From the NCBI RefSeq assembly GCF_002368415.1, contig NZ_AP018291.1:248001-312000 (forward strand): a DNA stretch of 64,000 bases. The letters run 5' to 3'. Positions 1 to 7,395 of this stretch are shown one piece after another. Position 1 is the first letter of the stretch; each line of letters begins with the position of its first letter. This DNA comes from Calothrix sp. NIES-4105. Lineage in GTDB: Bacteria > Cyanobacteriota > Cyanobacteriia > Cyanobacteriales > Nostocaceae. Under the pieces are notes generated by a model. The model was not told the DNA's origin and ran no database searches. It saw only the letters and a list, made by a program, of their open reading frames with translations. Position numbers and translations under genes: made by a program.

Positions 1-954
1 ACCGCTGTTCTCAGCTTTTTGACGTGCATACTTAACTTCTTCAATAGATATCCTTTCAGCTTCTAAACCAACAGCGTAAGCACGCGCCAAAAATAATTAT
101 TTGTTATTTTTTCGACCGTATACCAAAACCAAAGTGATATCTCTGGGGTCATACCTTAAGATGACTTTTTCACCTGCGTAAGCTCCTAAATTTTCTCCCC
201 TGTAGCGAAGACCAGAAAAATTGAGATAGCCACTGTCATATACTACCCGCTCTGTTGCTTTCATCAAGCAAACATCAAGGTCTCTTTCGCTTAATAACGT
301 AGGAGGTGACTGTAGCCCTTGTTCCCAACGTTCAACTCGGCTTTGCTTTGAAGTTAGGGGATTTGCTTGACTTCTAGCATCTGGTTTTTGATTGTAATTG
401 TCAACTATGTACCCCAAAATGAGTTTTTCTAACTCTGAGAGTGTTATGCAAGCTTTTTCTTCTGCATCCTCCGGACGATCTTTCACGCTTGACCCCGTAT
501 AACCAGGCATTTCGGAAAGCAAGCCACTCAAAGTTCTAAAAGGTCTTTCTACAATTCCTCCTTGCGAGGGGTGACTTCTAAGTATAGGCTCAAAATTTAA
601 TTGGTCAGAAATCCATTCCACCAAATGTTTTGAACGAAAGTCTTTACCTCCGTCAGTAAAAACATATTTAGGCACCCCATAAGCACTCCATTTACAACGA
701 AGCTCGTATTCAGAACCATAGCGTTTTGGCAAAATCCCATTACGCAATGACAATGCGACAACTTGAGAACTAGGTGGATTAAATCCTAGACGAAATCCAA
801 CTATGCAGCGAGAGTAGCAATCTATTACCGTAGTTAAGTTAGGACGACCGATTTCTTCGCCATCCTCATCAACCAAAAGGATATCAGCTTTAGTGTGATC
901 AATTTGCCAAACTTGGTTACTGTACTTAATAGATATTTCTCGACATAAGCCAGT
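1..954 (-). pseudogene. tnsB: TnsB-like DDE transposase, 5'-truncated and interrupted by a stop (runs off window start)
   Basis: Remnant of a Tn7-like/CAST-type TnsB transposase, the strand-transfer enzyme that works with TnsC. All three catalytic acidic residues are readable: D in WQIDHTKAD (about 889-909, upstream of any start codon), D in VFTDGGKDF, and E in GGIVERPF. A Mu-type C-terminal beta-barrel follows (YRGENLGAYAGEKVILRYDP). Two lesions are visible. The frame is closed by TAA at 955-957, so the N-terminal DNA-binding domains are missing. An in-frame TAA at 97-99 stops the protein just before FLARAYAVGLEAERIS, the normal continuation of this family, which stays open to base 1. The longest ORF with a start (TTG at 876) lacks the first catalytic Asp. 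No tnsC, tniQ, cas12k or CRISPR array is in the window. A relic rather than an active transposase. Confidence 0.85.
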
Positions 955-972
955 TTATTTTGTTAATTTTTA

Positions 973-1452
973 CTAATTTGATTTGATTTGTGCGTAGCGT
1001 TTTGAAGTCAACCGTTTGATGTCATCACGGTTTTTATTCGCTTCAATTATTACTTGTTCAAGGTCGTATCCTGATGCTACACCGATATATAAGTCTACTT
1101 CTGATAAATCGATACGCTGCTTAATTTTGAGTGCATCTGATAGATTGCAATCTTCAAGTAAAACTAGAAATTCATCACCTCCAACACGATAAACATTGTC
1201 TTTATCACGAACAATCTTCTTTAGCAAAGATGCAACCCTGATGATTAATGCGTTACCATCTTCATAGCTTTTTTCTAGGTTTACTCTTTGTAAACCTTTA
1301 ATATCTACAGCTATTACAGCTATTTGGCGAGGCTGATTTAACAAAGTTTCTTGGAGTGCGTAATGGTTGAGACACCCTGAAAGCGAATCATGCCTTGCTA
1401 GTCTTTCTAGTTCCCTAATTCTTTGAAGTAAATGAGCTATAACTTGTATCAT
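973..1452 (-). CDS. Small GGDEF-domain protein (diguanylate cyclase-like)
   Basis: 159 residues, essentially one GGDEF domain, which makes cyclic di-GMP from two GTP. The signature GGDEF is at residues 91-95 in the context RVGGDEFLVL, and the metal-binding Asp is in AVDIKGLQRVN near residue 50. A short N-terminal helix (HLLQRIRELERLARHDSLSG) is the usual linker that couples sensor domains to GGDEF, but no sensor precedes it, so this may be a trimmed enzyme. The C-terminal part of the domain is short. The start codon overlaps the stop of the upstream small secreted-protein gene by four bases (ATGA), suggesting translational coupling. It lies next to the broken end of the tnsB remnant. Activity is inferred from the intact motif only. 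Confidence 0.75.
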   Translation of the reverse strand: MIQVIAHLLQRIRELERLARHDSLSGCLNHYALQETLLNQPRQIAVIAVDIKGLQRVNLEKSYEDGNALIIRVASLLKKIVRDKDNVYRVGGDEFLVLLEDCNLSDALKIKQRIDLSEVDLYIGVASGYDLEQVIIEANKNRDDIKRLTSKRYAQIKSN

Positions 1453-1664
1453 GCTTTTGCTTGCGTCACTAAATAAAGTTGACCATTAATTACCAAATAA
1501 AGTCCACCACTGTCAGAGCCATTCCTACACCTATGTGTTTTTGGAGTCTGCCCTCTTTTACACCAAGGAATATCTGGAACTCCCTCCAAAGACTCAGCTT
1601 GGCTTTTACTTGCAAGTAAGAGCATAGACACTAATAAAATTTCTACTAAAATTATTGGTTTCAT
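1449..1664 (-). CDS. Small secreted or periplasmic protein
   Basis: 71 residues. Residues 1-23 form a signal peptide: MKP, then a hydrophobic run (IILVEILLVSMLLLAS), then a likely AXA-type cleavage after SQA. The mature part is about 48 residues, with two cysteines (PWCKRG and HRCRNG) that could form a disulphide. I do not recognise a family. The gene ends in a four-base overlap with the GGDEF gene and probably shares its transcript. The small size lowers confidence, but the signal peptide and coupling support it as real. Confidence 0.55.
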   Translation of the reverse strand: MKPIILVEILLVSMLLLASKSQAESLEGVPDIPWCKRGQTPKTHRCRNGSDSGGLYLVINGQLYLVTQAKA

Positions 1665-1680
1665 TTTACTTATTTCTAGT

Positions 1681-2196
1681 TTAATGAATTACAGCGGATG
1701 GATTATTATTTGTAGCTCTAAGATTTAATGACAAAATATTTATCCAATTATCAGGCACCATCTTTTTGTTAACTCGAACCTCTTTAGCTTCAAGCCATCT
1801 ACTGGCTAGCTGGCGCCCAAAGCTAATTACTTCATCGTCAGAGCCAAATTCATCATGCTCTTCACGATAAATTGTCCATTCTTTCCCATCTACCACTATT
1901 TGGTATACGGATTTAATGCAATTCATCGTAATTAAAGCTGCGACTGCTTCAAGACAACTCTTCGCTTTCATTGAAATACCTGTTTTTGATGAGGCAGGCC
2001 CAAACCACCACCTATCACTAAAACCTATAACTCCAATCAATTTATTCTTTGATTCATTAACTATTGTAAATACATTAGTATCAACCTTTTGGGTAACAAG
2101 GTTTTCACTTTTGTATTCCTTTTTAATCGCTGACTGTAATTTATCCGATGAGTTTTGATTCTCTGCTAAAATCATACTTGCCATTATTTTCTGCAA
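1681..2196 (-). CDS. Hypothetical protein
   Basis: 171 residues, family not recognised. It has a soluble alpha/beta composition with a Trp-rich patch (DRWWFGPAS) and an acidic stretch (EEHDEFGSDDE). There is no signal peptide or membrane segment. The ORF starts MQKIMASM, so the true start could be any of three ATGs. It lies 16 bp upstream of the small secreted-protein gene on the same strand and may head a three-gene unit with that gene and the GGDEF gene. A strong hairpin lies just upstream at 2212-2246. Confidence 0.5.
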   Translation of the reverse strand: MQKIMASMILAENQNSSDKLQSAIKKEYKSENLVTQKVDTNVFTIVNESKNKLIGVIGFSDRWWFGPASSKTGISMKAKSCLEAVAALITMNCIKSVYQIVVDGKEWTIYREEHDEFGSDDEVISFGRQLASRWLEAKEVRVNKKMVPDNWINILSLNLRATNNNPSAVIH

Positions 2197-2211
2197 GGAA
2201 TTTATTGGTGC

Positions 2212-2255
2212 CCTACCCTGGCTGCCTGAGAAACTTTCAGGGTAGGACTTTTTGT
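2212..2255 (+). terminator. Hairpin with a T-run, terminator-like on the plus strand
   Basis: A perfect 9-bp inverted repeat, CCTACCCTG at 2212-2220 and CAGGGTAGG at 2238-2246, is followed by ACTTTTTG. It reads as a rho-independent terminator on the plus strand, though no plus-strand gene lies upstream in the window. On the minus strand it would sit in the 5' leader of the 1681-2196 gene. Alternatively it is a relic of a lost gene. Confidence 0.4.
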
Positions 2256-2364
2256 AAGCTGATTTCTTGATTGAAAGTTACCCCTCTACAAGTTAGCTTA
2301 TGTGCTTTGCACGCTTATGATACCCATGATACTCTGGATGTGTCAATAAATACAACAGAGTAAT

Positions 2365-3045
2365 ATGAGAAAACGGAATTTTGATGGAACATACCGAGAT
2401 ACGGGCATGGGTGGCAAGAATTCGTATAGTAAGTTGGTACGATTTCCTGAACCTTATGGCAGATGGTTAGCCGACATTGATAATCCAACCGAGTTTATAA
2501 GGCAGTGCGTTATAGAGAAGTTTGATACGTTGATGACCGCTAAATTGTTAATGCTCAACCCAGACACAATAATTGATAAGACTGTTAAGAACTCAGAACT
2601 AACTAATCAATACATAAGTTCTAATATATTGAATGCTATTAGAGAAGCCAAGTTGGAAGGTTGGCATATCGTAGCAGTATCTAACCAGGAGGGAATCGAG
2701 CGAGGGCAGAAAACTCTTGATGTGTGTAAGGACGAAATGCAGGAATTAAATGATGCAGCGCGCACTAGTAATGGTCAGCCGTTATTTGATTACATAATTT
2801 TTTGTTCACATTGCGTGAAAGATGGTGATACTTGTTGGGTTTTAGATTGTAAGCAAAACGTCTGGATTATGAAGGAGGGAGTTGGGCTAGTGCGTAAACC
2901 TAACCCTGGTATGTTATATCTTGCCTGCTACTTGGTAAAGTCTCATCCTTGGCGCACGCTTATGATTGGTAACTCAATCGATAGAAAAGCAGCCAGTTTG
3001 GCTGGTATAGATTTTCAAGATTTTGAAGAATGGTTACGCAGCTAG
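2365..3045 (+). CDS. HAD-IIIA-like phosphatase-fold protein with a degenerate catalytic site
   Basis: 226 residues. The segment VAVSNQEGIERG matches HAD motif II of the GmhB/polynucleotide-phosphatase branch (usually TNQSGIGRG). RKPNPGML matches motif III, and LMIGNSIDRKAASLAGIDF matches motif IV, where an Asp is normally found in GDS. The expected motif I (DxDGT) appears as LMLNPDTIID, so the nucleophilic Asp seems to be Asn. An N-terminal segment of about 45 residues (YSKLVRFPEPYGRWLADI) is not part of the HAD core. The 3' end overlaps the convergent NADAR gene by 12 bp. It may be a catalytically dead or nucleotide-binding variant. The substrate is unknown. Confidence 0.55.
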   Translation: MRKRNFDGTYRDTGMGGKNSYSKLVRFPEPYGRWLADIDNPTEFIRQCVIEKFDTLMTAKLLMLNPDTIIDKTVKNSELTNQYISSNILNAIREAKLEGWHIVAVSNQEGIERGQKTLDVCKDEMQELNDAARTSNGQPLFDYIIFCSHCVKDGDTCWVLDCKQNVWIMKEGVGLVRKPNPGMLYLACYLVKSHPWRTLMIGNSIDRKAASLAGIDFQDFEEWLRS

Positions 3046-3921
3046 TGTTACCATTCGAGTTTTATTAGTGGCATGATAATTATAGTTACTATCATCCGAA
3101 TCGTGCTTGATTAACAGCCCATATTGAGTGTTTGATAAATTTTGACTATTTGACCAAGTAACGCGCGTGTAGCACTTTGAATCAAGATAGTCTTTGATTG
3201 TATCAGTTAGTGCTTTGAAAGAATTGTCACATAAGTATATTTGGGCGCCAAGGTCGATAAGGTTATCAAGTCGAGTCGCAATTTCTGGTGTCATGGCGCC
3301 AATTGGGCTTCCATATACAGCAACACTTACTCGTTGTGACGGAAGCAAGCTTGTTTCATAGTGAGTTGCAGAATTTAGTATTTTTTCTTGAGGTAAGCTA
3401 GGCGCCAATCTATCTAGCAACATATTATTTAGCGTGCGTAGTTTGTCGCTATCATCGAATGTGTACGAGTTGGTGTCGATTGGTTCGTTGCGGATAAGCA
3501 TTAATAGCCTACCTAAATAGTTGTTGCCTGATTGCTTGTTGGGTATGGCAAACCATTTTGGTGATATTTTGCAGGGTATACCCCAAATGTTATCTTTCCA
3601 ATTGTTCCATTCTACTAGGTATTCTATGCCGATTGCTTTTAATTCGTTATTCCATGCAGGCTGACTAAACTTTTGTGTTAACGCAATGTACATTACGGCT
3701 AACTTTATGGATTCCCAGTCATTTCTAAGTTTAAGTTTGCGTCCTACTTTTTTACTATAACCAGGTTCCAATGCCGCCATGTTCACTCTTTTTTGTAAGT
3801 TGAGTGTTTTTGCTGCTTGGTATGCATTTTCAACACTACAATAACTGATACCATCAATTATTATAGGGTTATCTAGTTTAACCATATTGCTAAACCAGTT
3901 GTTAATGTATTGAGTAACCAC
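3034..3921 (-). CDS. NADAR domain protein with a C-terminal SLOG-like domain
   Basis: 295 residues. Residues 1-150 match the NADAR (YbiA-like) family: WFSNMVKL, the conserved VENAYQAAKT, then WNNWKDNIWG and NNYLGRLLMLIR. Characterised NADAR proteins are glycosidases acting on ADP-ribose attached to guanine or on riboflavin-pathway intermediates, and some are antitoxins of DarT-type ADP-ribosyltransferases. Residues about 195-265 (VAVYGSPIGAMTPEIATRL...GAQIYLCDNS) have a Rossmann-like pattern resembling SLOG nucleotide-binding domains. That assignment is tentative. It ends in a 12-bp overlap with the convergent HAD-like gene. An XRE regulator lies 50 bp upstream on the same strand. No DarT toxin was found nearby. 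Confidence 0.7.
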   Translation of the reverse strand: MVTQYINNWFSNMVKLDNPIIIDGISYCSVENAYQAAKTLNLQKRVNMAALEPGYSKKVGRKLKLRNDWESIKLAVMYIALTQKFSQPAWNNELKAIGIEYLVEWNNWKDNIWGIPCKISPKWFAIPNKQSGNNYLGRLLMLIRNEPIDTNSYTFDDSDKLRTLNNMLLDRLAPSLPQEKILNSATHYETSLLPSQRVSVAVYGSPIGAMTPEIATRLDNLIDLGAQIYLCDNSFKALTDTIKDYLDSKCYTRVTWSNSQNLSNTQYGLLIKHDSDDSNYNYHATNKTRMVTLAA

Positions 3922-3971
3922 AAATCATGTTTCCTACTAATTTATTACAATTTGAAGCGGAGCTGTAATTA

Positions 3972-4322
3972 TCATTTTGAATTCTGATTTTCGCCTAGTG
4001 TAATAAATACGTATTTAGCAAACTTTTCATCTTGATTAAGTCTTTTCATAAATGGTATAAATTGAGGGTAAGTTTCTCCTAAGATTTTAAATAACAAATA
4101 AGCATTGCTTTTAATTCGCCCACTACTGATTAATAGGTCGTTGTAGTTGAGATTTAGGCATTCTGCTAATTTGTAAATTATTTCTTCACTAGGAGGGTAA
4201 TCATTGCGACCATTTTCAAGCTTTGATAAATAAGTCACATCAAACTCTATTATCGAAGCTAATTGACGCTGGGTTAGTCCTAAGTTTTTACGTTGTAAGC
4301 GTATAGTATCAGCAAAGTTCAT
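3972..4322 (-). CDS. XRE-family HTH transcriptional regulator
   Basis: 116 residues. The N-terminal 65 residues are a classic XRE helix-turn-helix: IRLQRKNLGLTQRQLASIIEFDVTYLSKLENGRNDYPPSEEIIYKLAECL. The C-terminal 50 residues (SSGRIKSNAYLLFKILGETYPQFI) are probably a dimerisation tail. It lies directly upstream of the NADAR gene on the same strand, so it probably regulates that unit and itself. Specific operators were not identified. Confidence 0.85.
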   Translation of the reverse strand: MNFADTIRLQRKNLGLTQRQLASIIEFDVTYLSKLENGRNDYPPSEEIIYKLAECLNLNYNDLLISSGRIKSNAYLLFKILGETYPQFIPFMKRLNQDEKFAKYVFITLGENQNSK

Positions 4323-4387
4323 AGTCTATATAAATGCATAAAAGCCAGTCCCTGTAACAGGATTGGAATTGTGAATACTTAAAGATA

Positions 4388-4759
4388 TCATTCAATTATT
4401 TGTAGTTTTGGCGCCTTACGTTTTAGGTTGCCTTTATCATCATCTCCGTTTTGAGTGATTGTTGGATGATATTTACAATCCTTTGTATTGCATTTAAACT
4501 CCCAATGGTTATATTGAGATTTGTCTCGGCGTTCTACTAATACTACTTGGTCTTTATATATTTTAGTTTTACCACTAATAGTATATGCATTGCCAAGTGC
4601 ATAGAAACCATATTTAGTATAAACAATTAATTGAATTTGAAATATACCAAGGTCGTTATATACCACTTTGGCTTTACCTTCTTTTAACCACCTCCGAGTT
4701 CTGCTTGGTTTTGTCGGCATTAATGGTTTCCCATCTGGTGATAATACTGGTACTCGCAT
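4388..4759 (-). CDS. PLMP/RRXRR-domain protein: IscB/IsrB N-terminal domain without a RuvC nuclease
   Basis: 123 residues from the ATG at 4759, chosen because GGAGGA lies about 8 nt upstream. The ORF is open to 4804 but that stretch is probably RNA leader. Residues 1-45 are the PLMP domain that begins IscB/IsrB OMEGA nucleases: VPVLSPDGKPLMPTKPSR followed by TRRWLKEGKAKVVYNDLG. In IscB/IsrB a bridge helix and split RuvC come next. Here the sequence switches to about 75 residues (YALGNAYTISGKTK...WEFKCNTKDCKYHP) with two cysteines and a basic tail, and there is no RuvC or HNH. Either an internally deleted relic or a nuclease-free derivative kept for its RNA-binding part. The leader upstream resembles a HEARO/omega-RNA. 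Confidence 0.65.
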   Translation of the reverse strand: MRVPVLSPDGKPLMPTKPSRTRRWLKEGKAKVVYNDLGIFQIQLIVYTKYGFYALGNAYTISGKTKIYKDQVVLVERRDKSQYNHWEFKCNTKDCKYHPTITQNGDDDKGNLKRKAPKLQIIE

Positions 4760-4787
4760 AAAGAGATAATCCTCCGAGTAATAGTTA

Positions 4788-5110
4788 ATAGTCCCTTCGC
4801 CCAACGCGATTATGATGTCTTGGCTTTACCCAACGCCACTGATAAGGTGGCTGAAATTTAATCCGAACTAGGGAAAAATTCGGTAGTTTTTGCAGAACCG
4901 CGTCTCATGGGCTATTCAACACTTAAAGTCGCAGGGATTACCCCCCACAATCCCTATCCTCCGTAGGTTAGGGTAGTTGAATTTGAATAAGCATCAGTTT
5001 GTGCTTAACCCTTCCAATTAATTCGTCTGGAATATTATTAAGCTTATCGGCTTTGATAATGCGCGCTTATAGCCGAATCATCTTGAATAAGCGGTATGCT
5101 TGGTATAAGT
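4788..5110 (-). ncRNA. Candidate omega-RNA (HEARO-like) leader upstream of the PLMP gene
   Basis: About 320 bp without a credible ORF, immediately 5' of the PLMP gene as HEARO/omega-RNAs are with iscB/isrB. On the minus strand the 3' end reads GGGCGAAGGGACTATTAAC just before the gene, close to the GGCGAAGGG..TTAA end I recall for omega-RNAs. Several helices are visible: GCCAC(CTTATCA)GTGGC near 4836-4852, a GGGATT/AATCCC pair near 4933-4955, CCGAA(TTTTTCCCTAG)TTCGG near 4863-4883, and upstream hairpins at about 4990-5006, 5013-5033 and 5048-5076. Boundaries are approximate. Any guide would lie at the 5' end (highest coordinates). Assignment rests on synteny, structure and recalled consensus, not on a covariance search. 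Confidence 0.55.
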
Positions 5111-5266
5111 GTTGTCAAAATCTACAATCACCCCAGCAATTAATTCAATGTTTAACTTCCGAGACATGCCTTTAATACTTATATTACTTACAACCACACC
5201 AGTATGGTAGTCATATTACTGAAAAAATCTTTTTTATTTTTTTTATTATCTACCGTTGAATTAAAT

Positions 5267-5563
5267 AAACAAAGTTCTACAATTTCTGTTGCTGCTCTAA
5301 GTATCAATCAGCCTCTGGGAACGTTTATAGCGTATAATTATATACCTAATTTTTACGTTAAATTCCTAACGTCACGCCGTGTTGTCTTGATATCACTGCT
5401 GTCCAAATTGTTCAACTTTTTTATTTAACTTTGGGTCAACGGCGCCCTTAAAAATCGTAAGTTGATTTTTCTTGCCCCAAATTGTTTAACTTTATTTTTA
5501 TGGTGCCTGTAATGGACAACGGAAAATAAGGGGTTTCAGCCTCTGAAATTGTTGAACTTTATT
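5267..5563. repeat. Iteron-like 18-bp repeats (AAATTGTnnAACTTTnTT)
   Basis: Four copies of AAATTGTnnAACTTTnTT lie upstream of the coiled-coil/winged-helix gene: an inverted copy at 5267-5285 and direct copies starting near 5405, 5479 and 5546, spaced 67-74 bp. The stretch 5111-5690 otherwise has no convincing gene. The repeats could be binding sites for the protein encoded at 5691, operators, or replication iterons. Nothing else here marks an origin. Confidence 0.45.
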
Positions 5564-5690
5564 ATCTTGTTACAGCAGGGCGCCTTCTTTGTCGTTTAGA
5601 TAGGAACAGATTTCGGAAATCTTAATTATCTTGATGTCTTGATGTATAGTAAATTTGTTGAGATATATTGAACTTGGGTAATAAAACCAA

Positions 5691-6497
5691 ATGTCATCAA
5701 CTGTAATAGATTATAAAGCTGAGGTCATTCAGAAGCGTAATGATTACATTAGGGAGTGGCAGCAATATAATGATTATATTGCGGAGCTGCAAGGATTGCG
5801 CTTGCTTTTGGAGAAAGACCTGCAAATTATAAATAGCAAGATTAGTATGTACAGGACTCTTGCGACAGAAATGCTGATGGCAATAGCAGGTTACGACAAG
5901 TTTATAAAATTTGCTGACGGTGTTAGTCAAGAAAACAATACAAATTCTCAAAAAGTGGAGGTTATAACCCACATACCTGACTGTGTTGTGGCGTCGCCTA
6001 ATTCTGCTAATGGCTTAAATAATGAATCAATCATTAATGAAAATGAAAATGAGCCAGCTATAGTAAATTCGTTTCAAAACAGTTCTCATGCGACAGTGGG
6101 GGATGTTACAAGTCAGGAGAGTGATATTAGTGAATCTGCGGTAAAAACAGAAGTTAATCAGGTAAAGAGCGGAAAAACTGAGGAGTATCCACTTTTAGAT
6201 CTACTTTCATCAAATGGTAATGATAATGATACCAAGACTGTTGGTAGAAAAGCTAAGTACAGACTAAAGCAGGAGTATGTGGGATTGGGTATAGCTAAAG
6301 CGGCCGAATTTTTTATGTCGCAAACGCCTGGGCAGAAATACCACGTTAATGCTTTGGTTGATGCATTGTACGATGGAGTGAATGATAGTAATGCATTGGG
6401 AATATACAAAACCGTTTCTACACAATTATCAATGGCATCAAAGAAAAAAGGCAAAATTAAAAAGCATTCAAATAAGGGGACGTACTATTATTCCTGA
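5691..6497 (+). CDS. Coiled-coil protein with a C-terminal winged-helix (HARE-HTH-like) domain
   Basis: 268 residues. Residues 1-70 are strongly helical with heptad character (RNDYIREWQQYNDYIAELQG). The middle, about 85-185, is low-complexity and Asn/Ser/Glu-rich. Residues about 190-268 look like a winged helix of the HARE-HTH type: LGIAKAAEFFMSQTPGQKYHV, then KTVSTQLSMASKKKGKIKK and GTYYYS. A DNA-binding or chromatin-like adaptor role is inferred from the fold pattern only. It stands alone on the plus strand behind a region of iteron-like repeats that it might bind. A hairpin at 6777-6811 lies 280 bp downstream. Confidence 0.6.
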   Translation: MSSTVIDYKAEVIQKRNDYIREWQQYNDYIAELQGLRLLLEKDLQIINSKISMYRTLATEMLMAIAGYDKFIKFADGVSQENNTNSQKVEVITHIPDCVVASPNSANGLNNESIINENENEPAIVNSFQNSSHATVGDVTSQESDISESAVKTEVNQVKSGKTEEYPLLDLLSSNGNDNDTKTVGRKAKYRLKQEYVGLGIAKAAEFFMSQTPGQKYHVNALVDALYDGVNDSNALGIYKTVSTQLSMASKKKGKIKKHSNKGTYYYS

Positions 6498-6776
6498 TAT
6501 TCAATTATATTCTGTCTGAAAATAAATTAGACAACTCAGCGTACAGTATACATTTACTGCTGCCGGATAACCGTTTGACCGAAAATAAACTTTATAGCAA
6601 TTAAGCTATTTTGATTTAACTACTTACATTTTATTTGATGACCATAATTGCTTACTTATTCATAATAAATATAGTGTGTTCCTATTACCATAAATTACTA
6701 CTAATAGCAAGGTACTTTGACATAATATTTTAGTTTATAATATATGGTAAAGTATAAATTCTTATAATAAAATAAA
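6498..6776. other. AT-rich intergenic stretch
   Basis: About 280 bp of very AT-rich sequence after the 5691-6497 gene, leading into the 6777-6811 hairpin. I see no gene, tRNA or clear repeat in it. Confidence 0.4.
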
Positions 6777-6811
6777 ACACTATAGTTGACATTGAATGCT
6801 AACTATAGTGT
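6777..6811. terminator. 11-bp perfect hairpin (terminator-like)
   Basis: ACACTATAGTT and AACTATAGTGT form a perfect 11-bp inverted repeat around a 13-nt loop in an AT-rich region with no gene. It is followed by GTGTTATTTATT rather than a clean T-run, so it may be a terminator or a protein-binding palindrome. Confidence 0.35.
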
Positions 6812-6860
6812 GTGTTATTTATTACGATGCTTAGGAGGACGCTGAACTCACGAAAGAGCG

Positions 6861-7013
6861 AGGGCGCCTCAATACTGCTCGGTTAAGGAGATTTTGCGTT
6901 AAGGCAAGCAGAGGAGCAAGGGCTGAAAGGGTTGCAGGGAAAAGATTTTTTCTTCCTCTGCATCCCTGCCTCCCTGCATACCTTGCTTATCCGAGCAGTA
7001 TTGGAGGGCGCCT
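6861..7013. mobile_element. MITE-like element with imperfect terminal inverted repeats
   Basis: The left end has AGGGCGCC then TCAATACTGCTCGG. The right end carries the reverse complement of AATACTGCTCGG followed by GGCGCC. Together they form terminal inverted repeats of about 24 bp, each end holding one GGCGCC. The core of about 100 bp has CCCTGC-type short repeats (6950-6978). No transposase is encoded. It sits at the 3' side of a degraded reading frame (7014 onward), so it probably inserted into that gene. No clear target duplication was seen. Confidence 0.6.
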
Positions 7014-7231
7014 TTACTTCACATCCAAATGCTTGATTGAAAATATCAATGAATTCTATAGTGACTGGTTTTTGAACTTCCACTCTTGACCACAATGAAG
7101 TGTTGGTGTCTATGATGCTGTATGCCAAATCGACTTCGCTACGTGTTAACCAATCAAACAGTGCTTGTAAATCTTCAAGCTTTGTTTTCTGACATTGTTA
7201 AAATAGCTGCATCTTCAATTATAGAACCTGC
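7014..7231 (-). pseudogene. Degraded hypothetical gene, frameshifted and cut by the MITE
   Basis: On the minus strand, from about 7240 an ATG opens MEAGSIIEDAAILTMSENKA and then stops. The next frame continues KLEDLQALFDWLTR and on through LAYSIIDTNTSLW to FNQAFGCEV, then runs into the MITE at 7013. A single missing base near 7180 would join the two halves. The longest intact ORF starts at TTG 7128 and is completed by MITE sequence, so it is an artefact. The original family is not recognised. Confidence 0.45.
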
Positions 7232-7395
7232 TTCCATAGATTTAGAAATATTATGCTATTGAATATTTTAACTAAATTGCTGCTTGGTTAGCACTCATAA
7301 GCGTAGCTTTGGTAAAATGGCGCGTTGTGTAAAAGATGTCTGCGGGTTAAAGCAGTTGGCTGTGTGTACCCGCAGACGCTTACCTTCTTGTAGTA

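Noticed and set aside
5204-5428. 74-residue plus-strand ORF in the leader and repeat region
   Set aside because: Low-complexity and hydrophobic, no ribosome site, overlaps the iteron-like repeats; not supported as a gene.
6883-7128. 81-residue ORF reading through the MITE
   Set aside because: Its C-terminal half is element sequence (GMQRKKKSF...); the real part is a gene fragment, reported as a pseudogene.
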